From NCBI GenBank assembly GCA_030655075.1, contig JAURWE010000051.1, forward strand, positions 62,001 to 126,000: a DNA stretch of 64,000 nt, read 5' to 3'. Below the pieces are notes generated by a model. The model was not told the origin of the DNA. It did no database searches and saw nothing but the letters and a program-made list of their open reading frames with translations. How positions within the stretch are numbered: the stretch's first letter is position 1; every line of letters begins with the position of its first letter. This stretch comes from Pararhizobium sp. GTDB taxonomy: Bacteria; Pseudomonadota; Alphaproteobacteria; Rhizobiales; Rhizobiaceae. Shown here piece after piece: positions 16,993 to 25,382 of the stretch. Both the position numbers and the translations under genes were made by a program.

Positions 16993-18036
16993 TCATGCCC
17001 ACCACATGATCTTCAGCGTGAAGGCGACGATCACGACCATGGCCAGCGACAGCGGCAGGAACACCTTCCAGCCGAGACGCATCAGCTGGTCGTAGCGGTA
17101 GCGCGGAACGAAGGCTTTCACCATGGCGAACATGAAGAAGACGAAGGAGGCTTTCAGGATGAACCAGATGATACCCGGAACCCAGTTGAGGAACCAGACA
17201 TCGACCGGCGGCAGCCAGCCGCCAAGGAAGAGGATCGTCGTCAGCGCACACATCAGCACGATGGCGGCATATTCGCCGAGCATGAACATCATGTACGGGG
17301 TCGAGCCGTATTCGACCATGAAGCCCGCGACCAGTTCGGATTCGGCTTCCGGCAGGTCGAAGGGCGGACGGTTTGTTTCAGCCAGCGCCGAGATGAAGAA
17401 GATGATGAACATCGGGAACAGCGACAGCCAGTGCCAGTCGAGGAACGAGGCCGGCAGGCCCATCATCGTGCCGAGGCCGTCATGCTGTGCATTGACGATG
17501 TCGGTGAGGTTCAGCGAGCCGACGCAGAGCAGAACGGTGACGATGACGAAGCCGATCGAGACTTCGTAGGAGACCATCTGCGCTGCCGAGCGCAGCGCGC
17601 CGAGGAACGGATATTTAGAGTTCGAAGCCCAGCCGCCCATGATGATGCCATAGACTTCGAGCGAGGAGATGGCGAAGACATAGAGGATGCCGACGTTGAC
17701 GTTGGCGATCACCCAGTTGTTGTTGAGCGGCACCACGGCCCAGGCGGCAAGCGCCAGCGTCACCGATAGGAGCGGCGCCAAAAGGAAGATCGCCTTGTTG
17801 GCGCCGGCCGGAATGACCGGCTCCTTGAAGACGAACTTCAAAAGGTCGGCAAACGACTGGAACAGGCCCCAGGGACCGACGACATTCGGACCGCGGCGCA
17901 GCTGGACGGCCGCCCAGATCTTGCGGTCGGCGAGCAGCACATAGGCGATGAAGACAAGCAGCGCCACCATGAGGAGCAGCGACTGCCCGATCATGATTGC
18001 CGTTGGCCAGACATAGGTCGAAACGAAAGTGTCCAT
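16993..18036 (-). CDS. nuoH: NADH-quinone oxidoreductase subunit H
   Basis: This is the complex I membrane subunit forming the quinone chamber at the junction with the peripheral arm. It has 347 residues and eight helices. RRGPNVVGPWGLFQSFADLLKFVFKE and the quinone-site loop ALAETNRPPFDLPEAESELVAGF with its acidic residues are present. It starts 20 bp after the nuoG stop. Confidence 0.96.
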   Translation of the reverse strand: MDTFVSTYVWPTAIMIGQSLLLMVALLVFIAYVLLADRKIWAAVQLRRGPNVVGPWGLFQSFADLLKFVFKEPVIPAGANKAIFLLAPLLSVTLALAAWAVVPLNNNWVIANVNVGILYVFAISSLEVYGIIMGGWASNSKYPFLGALRSAAQMVSYEVSIGFVIVTVLLCVGSLNLTDIVNAQHDGLGTMMGLPASFLDWHWLSLFPMFIIFFISALAETNRPPFDLPEAESELVAGFMVEYGSTPYMMFMLGEYAAIVLMCALTTILFLGGWLPPVDVWFLNWVPGIIWFILKASFVFFMFAMVKAFVPRYRYDQLMRLGWKVFLPLSLAMVVIVAFTLKIMWWA

Positions 18037-18056
18037 AGTGCCCTATCCCCCCGCGC

Positions 18057-20138
18057 TTACTCTGCCGCAGCCTTGAAATTGTTGCGGGCGAGAGCAGAAC
18101 ATTCGGCCATGACGGCGGATGCGCGTGCTATCGGGTTCGTCAAATAGAAGTCTTTCACCGGCGACGCAAACACGGATTTCGTCATAGTACCGGCTTTTTG
18201 CGCAAGTGCGGCAATTTCACCGCCCGCGCCTGCGGCAATCGTGTCGTCGTCGGCGAAATGCGGGTGCGCCGCATAGAGCTTCGCCCGCAATTGCACAAGC
18301 GAATCAAAGGGCAGCTTCTTGCCGAGCACGTCCGACAGGGCGCGGATGATCGCCCAGTCCTCGCGCGCGTCGCCCGGTGCGAAACCGGCGCGGTTGCCGA
18401 TCTGGACACGGCCTTCGGTGTTGACCCAGGTGCCGGACTTTTCCGTGTAGGTGGCGGCGGGCAGGATGACGTCGGCACCATGGGCACCGTTGTCGCCGTG
18501 CGAGCCGATATAGACGGTGAAGCCGCTGGTGCGCCTGGAGAAATCCATCTCATCGGCGCCCAGCAGGAAGAGCACGTCGGTGCCGGTCAGCATATCTGCC
18601 GCGTTCTTGCCGCCCTCGCCCGGCACAAAGCCGAGATCGAGGCCGCCGACGCGCGACGCTGCCGTGTGCAGGACGGCAAAGCCGTTCCAGCCTGCCGCAA
18701 CCGCGCCGGCGGCAGCTGCAATCTTGGCGGCCGCAGCGAGAACCGCCGCTCCGCCTTCACCTGATATCGCGCCCTGGCCAATGATGATCATCGGACGCTG
18801 CGCCTTTTTGAAGCGCGACAGGAACTTGTTGGCGCCGCTGGCGACATCACCGAGCGTGTCCGTGCCGGCGCCGAGATATTCGTAGTCGTAGCGCAGTTCT
18901 GCCTGCTCTCCGATCAGCGCGATCGGGAAATTGCCCTGCCGCCAGCGCTTGCGGATGCGGGCGTTAAGCACCGAGGCTTCATAACGCGGATTGGCGCCGA
19001 TGATCAGCAGCGCGTCAGCACTTTCGATGCCCTGGATGGTCGGATTGAAGATGTAGCTCGAGCGTCCGAGCGACGGATCAAGCGCTGCGCCATCCTGGCG
19101 GCAGTCGAGATTGGCCGAACCCAGCGACTTGATCAGCTCCGAGAGAGCGTACATTTCCTCGACGGAGGCCAGATCGCCGGCGATGGCGCCGATCTTGTCG
19201 GCACTTGTCCTGGCGACGGCGGCCTTGATGGCGCCGAAGGCTTCGCCCCAGCTCGCAGGCTGCAGGCGGCCATCCTTCTTGACGTAGGGGCGATCGAGAC
19301 GCTGCGTCTTCAGGCCGTCCCAGATGAAACGGGTCTTGTCGGAAATCCACTCTTCGTTGATGTCCTCGTTGACGCGCGGCATGACCCGCATGACTTCGCG
19401 GCCGCGTGTATCGACGCGGATGGCGGAACCGAGTGCATCCATGACGTCTATCGATTCGGTCTTGCCGAGTTCCCACGGACGGGCCTGGAAAGCGTAGGGC
19501 TTGGAGGTGAGCGCACCGACCGGGCAAAGATCGACGACATTGCCCTGAAGCTCCGACGTCATCGCCTGTTCGAGATAGGTGGTGATTTCGGCGTCTTCGC
19601 CGCGGCCGATCAGGCCGATTTATTCGATCCCCGCGACTTCGGTGGTGAACCGAACGCAGCGCGTGCAGTGAATGCAGCGGTTCATCACGGTCTTGACCAG
19701 CGGGCCGATGTACTTGTCCTCGACGGCACGCTTGTTCTCGCTGTAGCGCGAACTGTCGATGCCGAAGGCCATGGCCTGATCCTGCAGGTCGCATTCGCCG
19801 CCCTGGTCGCAGATCGGGCAATCGAGCGGATGGTTGATCAGCAGGAATTCCATCACGCCTTCGCGGGCCTTCTTGACCATCGGCGTGTTGGTGAAGACTT
19901 CAGGCGCTTCGCCGTTCGGGCCGGGGCGCAGGTCGCGCACGCCCATGGCGCAGGAGGCTGCCGGCTTCGGCGGCCCGCCCTTCACCTCGATCAGACACAT
20001 GCGACAATTGCCGGCGACCGACAGCCGCTCATGGAAACAAAAGCGCGGGACCTCGGCACCGGCTTCCTCGCATGCCTGAAGCAGCGTGAAATGATCGGGT
20101 ACCTCAATCTCTTTTCCGTCGACTTTCAGCTTTGCCAT
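18057..20138 (-). pseudogene. nuoG: NADH-quinone oxidoreductase subunit G, interrupted by in-frame TAA
   Basis: NuoG is the large iron-sulfur subunit of complex I. The frame from the ATG at 20138 encodes the 2Fe-2S domain (Cys 34, 45, 48, 63), the His/Cys cluster (His103, Cys107, 110, 116) and the first three ligands of the next 4Fe-4S cluster (Cys 155, 158, 161). It then hits TAA at 19620-19622. The same frame stays open after the stop: 19 codons later MTSELQGNVVDLCPVGAL supplies the fourth ligand, and a molybdopterin-type domain continues to 18057. Total length without the stop is about 693 residues, normal for rhizobial NuoG, so there is no frameshift. The local protein reads VAGIE-stop-IGLIGRGED where I expect VAGISELGLIGRGED. 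Because the stop separates ligands of one cluster, two separate fragments are unlikely to work. It is a real nonsense change, a sequencing error or readthrough. Confidence 0.85.
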
Positions 20139-20250
20139 CTTCGCACTCAATCCTGTTTTTCGTTTGCAGACCGAAACTCCGCGAACGGATCGTCCAAGGC
20201 CGCCTTCAAAACGTCACCCCGCGTCTTGGGAACGCGGTCAGTTCAAATCA

Positions 20251-20916
20251 TCAGCCCTTAAGGCTCTTTGCCTGCCCGACCCAATCGTCGCGGGAGATAC
20301 GCCCGCCGAGACCCAGCTGTCCGTCAATCTTTTCGGCCTGCTTGACACTCAAGCCGGCCACGTCCGCCACCGACAGGATGCCCAGCCGGTTCAGCGCCTG
20401 TTCAAGTTTCGGGCCGATGCCCGAAATCAGCTTCAGGTCCGTTGCGACGGCTGCCGCCACTGCTGGGTCGGGCGCTTCGGCGTGAACCGCCTTTGCCTTC
20501 TGGACTGCCGGCTTCACCAGTTTTCCCGGCGCTGCCTGCTTGATCACGTTTTCGACCGCCACTGGGGGCTTGGTCATCTCTTGGATGGTCACGACCGGCT
20601 CGGCGACCCTTTCGGTGGGTTGCACAAGATCGACCGTTTCCGCCGGCTTGGCAGCGGACGCCTGATGAATCGTTTCCATGACGCCGTGCATGGTGGCGAA
20701 CATGATTTCGGTCATCTGCCGCGTCATGCCGACGCCGACTGCGGTCGCCGCCGCCATGGCCGTGACGGGATTTGCCAGCAGCGGTGCTGCCGGCATGTCC
20801 TTCATCCACAGCGACAGGCCAAAGGGATCAGCGGTATGGACGCCGGGAACCGACGCACCGGTGACGCCCGGCTTGACCGCACTCCCCTGCCCGCTTGTTC
20901 CAGCCGTCTTGTCCAT
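20251..20916 (-). CDS. complex I-linked protein with NuoE-like C-terminal helix-hairpin-helix module
   Basis: This 221-residue protein lies between nuoF and nuoG. Residues about 40-80 (NPVTAMAAATAVGVGMTRQM and following) resemble a phasin-like amphipathic region, and an Ala/Pro/Lys-rich linker follows. The last ~65 residues (LKLISGIGPKLEQALNRLGI through GGRISRDDWVGQAKSLKG) form a helix-hairpin-helix module closely similar to the C-terminus of NuoE in this operon. The start at 20916 has GGAGTAAGGATC just before it, overlapping the nuoF stop region (5-bp gap). I recall that rhizobia often carry a protein here. An accessory or assembly role in complex I is inferred from position only. Confidence 0.8.
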   Translation of the reverse strand: MDKTAGTSGQGSAVKPGVTGASVPGVHTADPFGLSLWMKDMPAAPLLANPVTAMAAATAVGVGMTRQMTEIMFATMHGVMETIHQASAAKPAETVDLVQPTERVAEPVVTIQEMTKPPVAVENVIKQAAPGKLVKPAVQKAKAVHAEAPDPAVAAAVATDLKLISGIGPKLEQALNRLGILSVADVAGLSVKQAEKIDGQLGLGGRISRDDWVGQAKSLKG

Positions 20917-20921
20917 GATCC

Positions 20922-22226
20922 TTACTCCGCTGCTTCGAGCACGGCGCCGTCCGCCATGGCGTTGTAGGTGTATTCGTCGATGCGCTTTTCCATTTCCGGG
21001 CGGAAATTGCGGATCAGTCCCTGGATCGGCCAGGCGGCTGCGTCGCCGAGCGCGCAGATCGTGTGGCCTTCCACCTGCTTGGTGACGTCGAACAGCATGT
21101 CGATTTCGCGCTTCTGGGCGTTGCCCTTGGCCATGCGCTCCATGACGCGCCACATCCAGCCGGTGCCTTCGCGGCACGGCGTGCACTGGCCGCAGCTTTC
21201 ATGCTTGTAGAAATAGGACAGGCGGGCGATCGCCTTGATGATGTCGGTCGACTTGTCCATGACGATGACGGCGGCCGTTCCGAAGGACGACTTGACCTCG
21301 CGCATGCCGTCGAAATCCATGGGCGCATCGAGAATATCAGCGCCCGTGACGACCGGGCAGGATGCGCCGCCGGGAATGACCGCCAGCAGATTGTCGAACC
21401 CGCCGCGCACGCCGCCGCAATGTTTTTCGATCAGTTCGCGGAAGGGAATGCCCATCGCGTCTTCGACCGTGCAGGGCCGGTTGACGTGGCCGGAGACCAT
21501 GAACAGTTTCGTGCCGACATTGTTCGGACGGCCGATCCCAGAGAACCAGCCGGCACCCCGGCGCAGGATGGTCGGCGCAACGGCGATCGATTCGACGTTG
21601 TTGACCGTGGTCGGGCAGCCGTAGAGGCCCATGTTGGCCGGGAATGGCGGCTTCAGGCGCGGCTGGCCCTTCTTGCCTTCAAGACTTTCCAGAAGTGCGG
21701 TTTCTTCACCGCAGATATAGGCACCGGCGCCGTGATGGACATAAATCTCCATCTCCCAGCCGAGCTTGTTGTTCTTGCCGAGCAGACCGGCATCGTAGCA
21801 TTCGTCAATCGCCGCCTGCAGCGCCTCACGCTCGCGGACATACTCGCCGCGCACGTAGATATAGGCTGCATGGGCACCCATGGCGAAGCTGGCGATGACG
21901 CAGCCTTCGATCAGCGTGTGCGGATCGTGGCGCATGATGTCGCGGTCCTTGCAGGTGCCCGGCTCGGATTCGTCGGCATTGACGACGAGGTAGTGCGGAC
22001 GGCCGTCGCTTTCCTTCGGCATGAAGGACCATTTCAGGCCCGTCGGGAAGCCGGCGCCACCACGGCCGCGCAGGCCGGAGGCTTTCATCTCATTGATGAT
22101 CCAGTCGCGGCCCTTTTCGAGGATTTGCTTGGTTCCGTCCCAATGTCCACGGCTCATCGCGCCTTGCAGCGACTTGTCCTTGAGGCCGTAGATATTGGTA
22201 AAGATGCGATCCTGATCGTTAAGCAT
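20922..22226 (-). CDS. nuoF: NADH-quinone oxidoreductase subunit F (FMN, NADH site)
   Basis: This subunit oxidises NADH via FMN and cluster N3. The protein has 434 residues. GLRGRGGAGFPTGLKW and the FMN/NADH segment VVNADESEPGTCKDR are present, as are GAGAYICGEETALLESLEG and the cluster motif ESCGQCTPCREGTGW with the fourth Cys in HTICALGDAAAWP. It lies 11 bp after nuoE. Confidence 0.97.
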   Translation of the reverse strand: MLNDQDRIFTNIYGLKDKSLQGAMSRGHWDGTKQILEKGRDWIINEMKASGLRGRGGAGFPTGLKWSFMPKESDGRPHYLVVNADESEPGTCKDRDIMRHDPHTLIEGCVIASFAMGAHAAYIYVRGEYVREREALQAAIDECYDAGLLGKNNKLGWEMEIYVHHGAGAYICGEETALLESLEGKKGQPRLKPPFPANMGLYGCPTTVNNVESIAVAPTILRRGAGWFSGIGRPNNVGTKLFMVSGHVNRPCTVEDAMGIPFRELIEKHCGGVRGGFDNLLAVIPGGASCPVVTGADILDAPMDFDGMREVKSSFGTAAVIVMDKSTDIIKAIARLSYFYKHESCGQCTPCREGTGWMWRVMERMAKGNAQKREIDMLFDVTKQVEGHTICALGDAAAWPIQGLIRNFRPEMEKRIDEYTYNAMADGAVLEAAE

Positions 22227-22237
22227 TGTTCACCTGT

Positions 22238-23422
22238 TTATCGCGGCTTCTTGCCGAAGACTCTGATGTATTCCGCCTCGCCGCCCTTGGCGAGCGCCTC
22301 GGCCTGTTTGACCCAGTCGTCCCGGTCGATGCGGCCCTTGAAGTTCAGGTAGCCGTCGACCCAGTCGCGCTCGGCCTTCTTCCAGCCCGCGACCTGCACG
22401 AACGTGTAGATGCCGAGACCGTTGAGGATGCCGCCGATCTTCGGACCGACGCCGGAAATCAGTTCGAGATTGTCGGGCGTCGCGGGCTTTTCGATGCCGG
22501 CGGGACGGTTCTTGTCCTCAAGCGACGGCTTGACCGCCACAGGCGAAACAAGAGCTGCAGCCGTCACGGGCTCAGCGTCTGCCGGCTGCTGAACGGCAGC
22601 AACGCTGGCCGGCGTGCCTGCAGCTTCTGCCGTTTCGCCCTTGATCTTGGCATTGGCAGCCGATTGCGCCTTGGCGGTAACCGGGGTCTTCACTGCCGGA
22701 TTGGTTTCGGCAGCATCGGTTTTCGGGCGGCCGGCATTGGCCGGCGGAACGCTGGCGGCCTCGTCGGCGGCAACCTTCTTGGCGCGCACGGCAGGTTTCT
22801 TCTCGGCAGCCACAGGGGCATTGAGGCTGGTCAGTCCGCCGGCCGGCGCTGAATAGACGCGGTCGATCTGCGGACCCGGCCGGACGTCGGCGGCGCGGCC
22901 GGCATCAAACCGGTCGATGATATATTCCAGCTGCGGCGGCGTCAGGTCTTCGAATGTATCCTTGAAGATCATCACCATCGGCGCGTTGACGCAGGCCCCG
23001 AGACATTCGACCTCTTCCCAGGAGAGCGTGCCGCCCTCGTTGAGCGCAAACGGCTCCGGGTTGATGCGCTTCTTGCAGACCTTGATCAGGTCTTCCGAGC
23101 CGCGCAGCATGCAGGGCGTCGTGCCGCAGACCTGGATATGCGCGCGGGTGCCGACCGGCTTCAGCTGGAACTGGGTGTAGAAGGTCGCCACTTCGAGCAC
23201 ACGGATATAGGCCATGCCGAGCATGTCCGCGACCATCTCGATCGCCGACTTGGTGACCCAGCCGTCCTGCTCCTGCGCGCGCATCAGCAGCGGAATGACC
23301 GCAGACTGCTCGCGGCCCTTGGGATATTTCTTGATGGTAGCCTTGGCCCACACGGCGTTCTCCCGGTTAAAGGAAAAGCTTGCGGGCTGGACATTGTCAT
23401 CGGCCAATCGACGAACGGACAT
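22238..23422 (-). CDS. nuoE: NADH-quinone oxidoreductase subunit E with long C-terminal extension
   Basis: NuoE carries the 2Fe-2S cluster N1a in the NADH module. The first ~210 residues are the standard subunit, with ligand motifs QVCGTTPCMLRGSED and CLGACVNAPMVMI. The protein is 394 residues, about twice the usual length. After the core comes an Ala/Pro/Lys-rich, probably disordered linker of ~110 residues, then a helix-hairpin-helix domain (NLELISGVGPKIGGILNGLG through FKGRIDRDDWVKQAEALAKG). This matches the module in the protein encoded between nuoF and nuoG. Such extended NuoE proteins are common in rhizobia; the role of the extension is unknown to me. Confidence 0.95.
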   Translation of the reverse strand: MSVRRLADDNVQPASFSFNRENAVWAKATIKKYPKGREQSAVIPLLMRAQEQDGWVTKSAIEMVADMLGMAYIRVLEVATFYTQFQLKPVGTRAHIQVCGTTPCMLRGSEDLIKVCKKRINPEPFALNEGGTLSWEEVECLGACVNAPMVMIFKDTFEDLTPPQLEYIIDRFDAGRAADVRPGPQIDRVYSAPAGGLTSLNAPVAAEKKPAVRAKKVAADEAASVPPANAGRPKTDAAETNPAVKTPVTAKAQSAANAKIKGETAEAAGTPASVAAVQQPADAEPVTAAALVSPVAVKPSLEDKNRPAGIEKPATPDNLELISGVGPKIGGILNGLGIYTFVQVAGWKKAERDWVDGYLNFKGRIDRDDWVKQAEALAKGGEAEYIRVFGKKPR

Positions 23423-23437
23423 TCTCTTAACGCCTTA

Positions 23438-23701
23438 TCATTTGATCGCTCCACACCGGGATGTCGCCAGGCTGGCGAATTCACAGGCGTAGGCGGACTG
23501 GTCTTTTTGCATGAAAACGATGAAGCGGCTGCCGTTCGGCACCGCTGCCTTGATCTCATATTTCTGCGCGAGCAGTTGCGCCATCGTCTGCGAGGCGGCT
23601 CCTGCTTCGGGGTTACTCTTGTTGCTCGTATTCGTATCCTGCGCGAACGCAGTCTGCGCCAGGGCCAACAGAGCGGACAGTGCGAGCGCCCAAAGCCGCA
23701 T
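23438..23701 (-). CDS. small secreted protein encoded between nuoD and nuoE
   Basis: This 87-residue protein has a signal peptide MRLWALALSALLALAQTAFAQ. The mature domain is ~65 residues with a NGSRFIVFMQKDQSAYACEF core and two cysteines, ending ATSRCGAIK. Its ATG overlaps the nuoD stop (TGATG), so it is translated with the operon. The periplasmic location is inferred from the signal. The function is unknown, and the two cysteines could form a disulfide. Confidence 0.8.
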   Translation of the reverse strand: MRLWALALSALLALAQTAFAQDTNTSNKSNPEAGAASQTMAQLLAQKYEIKAAVPNGSRFIVFMQKDQSAYACEFASLATSRCGAIK

Positions 23702-24891
23702 CAGCGATCCACCTCTCCGAAGACGATATCGAGCGAGCCAAGCACGGCCGAGACGTCGGCGAGCTGGTGGCCGCGGCAGATATAGTCCATCGCCTGGAGG
23801 TGCGCATAACCCGGCGCCTTGATCTTGCAGCGATAGGGCTTGTTGGACCCATCCGACACGAGATAGACGCCGAACTCGCCCTTTGGTGCTTCGACGGCTG
23901 CGTACACATCGCCCTCGGGCACGTGGTAACCTTCGGTGTAGAGCTTGAAGTGATGGATCAACGCTTCCATCGACCGTTTCATCTCGCCACGCTTGGGCGG
24001 CACGATCTTGCCGTCGAGCGACGACACCGGGCCGACCTTGGCCGGGCCGAGAAGGCGATCGACGCACTGGCGCATGATCTTTGCCGATTCGCGCATCTCG
24101 ATCATGCGGATCAGATAGCGATCGTAGCAGTCACCATTCTTGCCGATCGGAATGTCGAATTCCAGCTCAGAATAACACTCGTAAGGCTGCGAGCGGCGCA
24201 GGTCCCAGGCAGCGCCCGAACCGCGCACCATGACGCCGGAAAAGCCCCAAGCCCAGGCGTCATCGAGCGTGACCACACCGATATCGACATTGCGCTGCTT
24301 GAAGATGCGGTTGCCGGTCAGAAGCTCGTCGATATCGTCAACGGTTTTCAGGAACGGATCGATCCACTTGCCGATGTCCTCGACCAGTTCGTGCGGAATG
24401 TCCTGATGCACGCCACCCGGACGGATATAGGCCGAGTGCATGCGGGCGCCACAGGCCCGCTCGTAGAACACCATGAGCTTTTCGCGCTCTTCGAAACCCC
24501 AGAGCGGCGGCGTCAGCGCGCCGACGTCCATGGCCTGCGTCGTGACGTTCAAGAGATGCGACAGGATGCGGCCGATTTCCGAATAAAGAATGCGGATCAG
24601 CTGACCACGGATCGGCACTTCGGTCTTCGTCAGCTTCTCGACGGCCAGAGCAAAGGCATGCTCCTGGTTCATCGGCGCGACGTAATCGAGCCGGTCGAAA
24701 TAGGGCACGGCCTGCAGATAGGTTTTGGTCTCGATCAGCTTTTCGGTGCCGCGATGCAACAGGCCGATATGCGGATCGACCCGCTCGACAATTTCCCCGT
24801 CGAGCTCGAGCACAAGACGCAGAACGCCATGAGCCGCCGGATGCTGCGGGCCGAAATTGATGTTGAAATTGCGGACGTTGTGTTCGTTCAT
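23701..24891 (-). CDS. nuoD: NADH-quinone oxidoreductase subunit D
   Basis: This is the 49-kDa-type subunit forming the quinone-reduction site with NuoB. The protein is 396 residues. The N-terminal loop FNFGPQHPAAHGVLRLVLEL-type region (NINFGPQHPAAHG) with the quinone His, GLLHRGTEKLIE, RYLIRMIEMRESAKIM and the C-terminal DIVFGEVDR are all present. In this genome nuoD is separated from nuoC by an inserted four-helix-bundle gene, leaving about 22 bp of native-looking leader before the ATG. Confidence 0.97.
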   Translation of the reverse strand: MNEHNVRNFNINFGPQHPAAHGVLRLVLELDGEIVERVDPHIGLLHRGTEKLIETKTYLQAVPYFDRLDYVAPMNQEHAFALAVEKLTKTEVPIRGQLIRILYSEIGRILSHLLNVTTQAMDVGALTPPLWGFEEREKLMVFYERACGARMHSAYIRPGGVHQDIPHELVEDIGKWIDPFLKTVDDIDELLTGNRIFKQRNVDIGVVTLDDAWAWGFSGVMVRGSGAAWDLRRSQPYECYSELEFDIPIGKNGDCYDRYLIRMIEMRESAKIMRQCVDRLLGPAKVGPVSSLDGKIVPPKRGEMKRSMEALIHHFKLYTEGYHVPEGDVYAAVEAPKGEFGVYLVSDGSNKPYRCKIKAPGYAHLQAMDYICRGHQLADVSAVLGSLDIVFGEVDR

Positions 24892-24913
24892 TTGCTGTGC
24901 GCTCCGCGCTGGC

Positions 24914-24949
24914 AGTGAGTAGTAATCAGTGGGTAGTGATTAGTAATCA
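24914..24949. repeat. left 7-bp repeat array (degenerate TGAGTAG units)
   Basis: Five 7-bp units follow one another from 24916, all of the form TRRNYAG or close to it, the first being an exact TGAGTAG. The last overlaps the stop codon of the four-helix-bundle gene. Confidence 0.65.
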
Positions 24950-25342
24950 TCCGCGAATCTGCTCATCGGCTTTCTTGCGCTGGACAGTCCGGATAAGGGC
25001 AGCCAGCATTCTTCCATTCTCGTCGCACTGGCTCAAAAGCTCGTTCAGAACGGCCGGATTTATCAAATCGACCCTGCCGGCTATGATCAAGTGCGTTTCC
25101 AATTCTTTCAACGAACCCTGCGCAATCCTGAGATACTGGACGAACGACCCTCTGTTCTCACGCCCGTAGCCTTCTGCGATATTTGCTGGCACGGATGCGG
25201 ATGAACGCCGGATTTGACTTGTCAGACCGTATATCTCTTCCCGTGGTAGACATTTCGTCGCTTCATAACAGGCCACCGATATCTCGATGGCCAACTGCCA
25301 AACCTTCAAGTCCCGGTAAGAGATGATTTTCCCGGTCGTCAC
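24947..25342 (-). CDS. four-helix-bundle protein (23S rRNA intervening-sequence/S23 family)
   Basis: This 131-residue protein has the family hallmarks: YRDLKVWQLAIEISVACYEATKCLP at the N-terminus, GLTSQIRRSSASVPANIAEGYGR in the middle and SLKELETHLIIA near helix 3. The fold is four antiparallel helices with a basic face. Relatives were first seen in intervening sequences of 23S rRNA, and one branch (Avd) works with diversity-generating retroelements, but no reverse transcriptase is present here. It starts with GTG at 25342, with AGG nearby. It lies in the nuo operon between nuoC and nuoD, bracketed by 7-bp repeat arrays, and is clearly foreign to complex I. Its biochemical role is unknown. 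Confidence 0.88.
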   Translation of the reverse strand: MTTGKIISYRDLKVWQLAIEISVACYEATKCLPREEIYGLTSQIRRSSASVPANIAEGYGRENRGSFVQYLRIAQGSLKELETHLIIAGRVDLINPAVLNELLSQCDENGRMLAALIRTVQRKKADEQIRG

Positions 25343-25353
25343 CGAAGACCTTT

Positions 25354-25382
25354 CTACTCACTACTCACTACTCACTACTCAC
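25354..25382. repeat. right 7-bp repeat array (4 x CTACTCA)
   Basis: Four perfect tandem copies of CTACTCA occupy 25354-25381, inverted relative to the left array. On the coding strand they read TGAGTAG, and the first TGA is the stop codon of nuoC. Confidence 0.8.

Larger units (their letters stand above)
24914..25382 (-). mobile_element. candidate mini-element: four-helix-bundle gene framed by inverted 7-bp repeat arrays
   Basis: A single gene is bounded on both sides by arrays of a 7-bp unit in opposite orientation. The right array has four exact CTACTCA copies. The left array reads TGAGTAG, TAATCAG, TGGGTAG, TGATTAG, TAATCA. The unit sits precisely between the nuoC stop codon, which is part of the first right-hand repeat, and the nuoD leader. 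No recombinase is encoded. Insertion in a core operon without damage to either flanking gene suggests a mobile or once-mobile unit. Confidence 0.55.

Noticed and set aside
24914..25382. Short-repeat array considered as a CRISPR
   Set aside because: The 7-bp units are contiguous without spacers and no cas genes are near.
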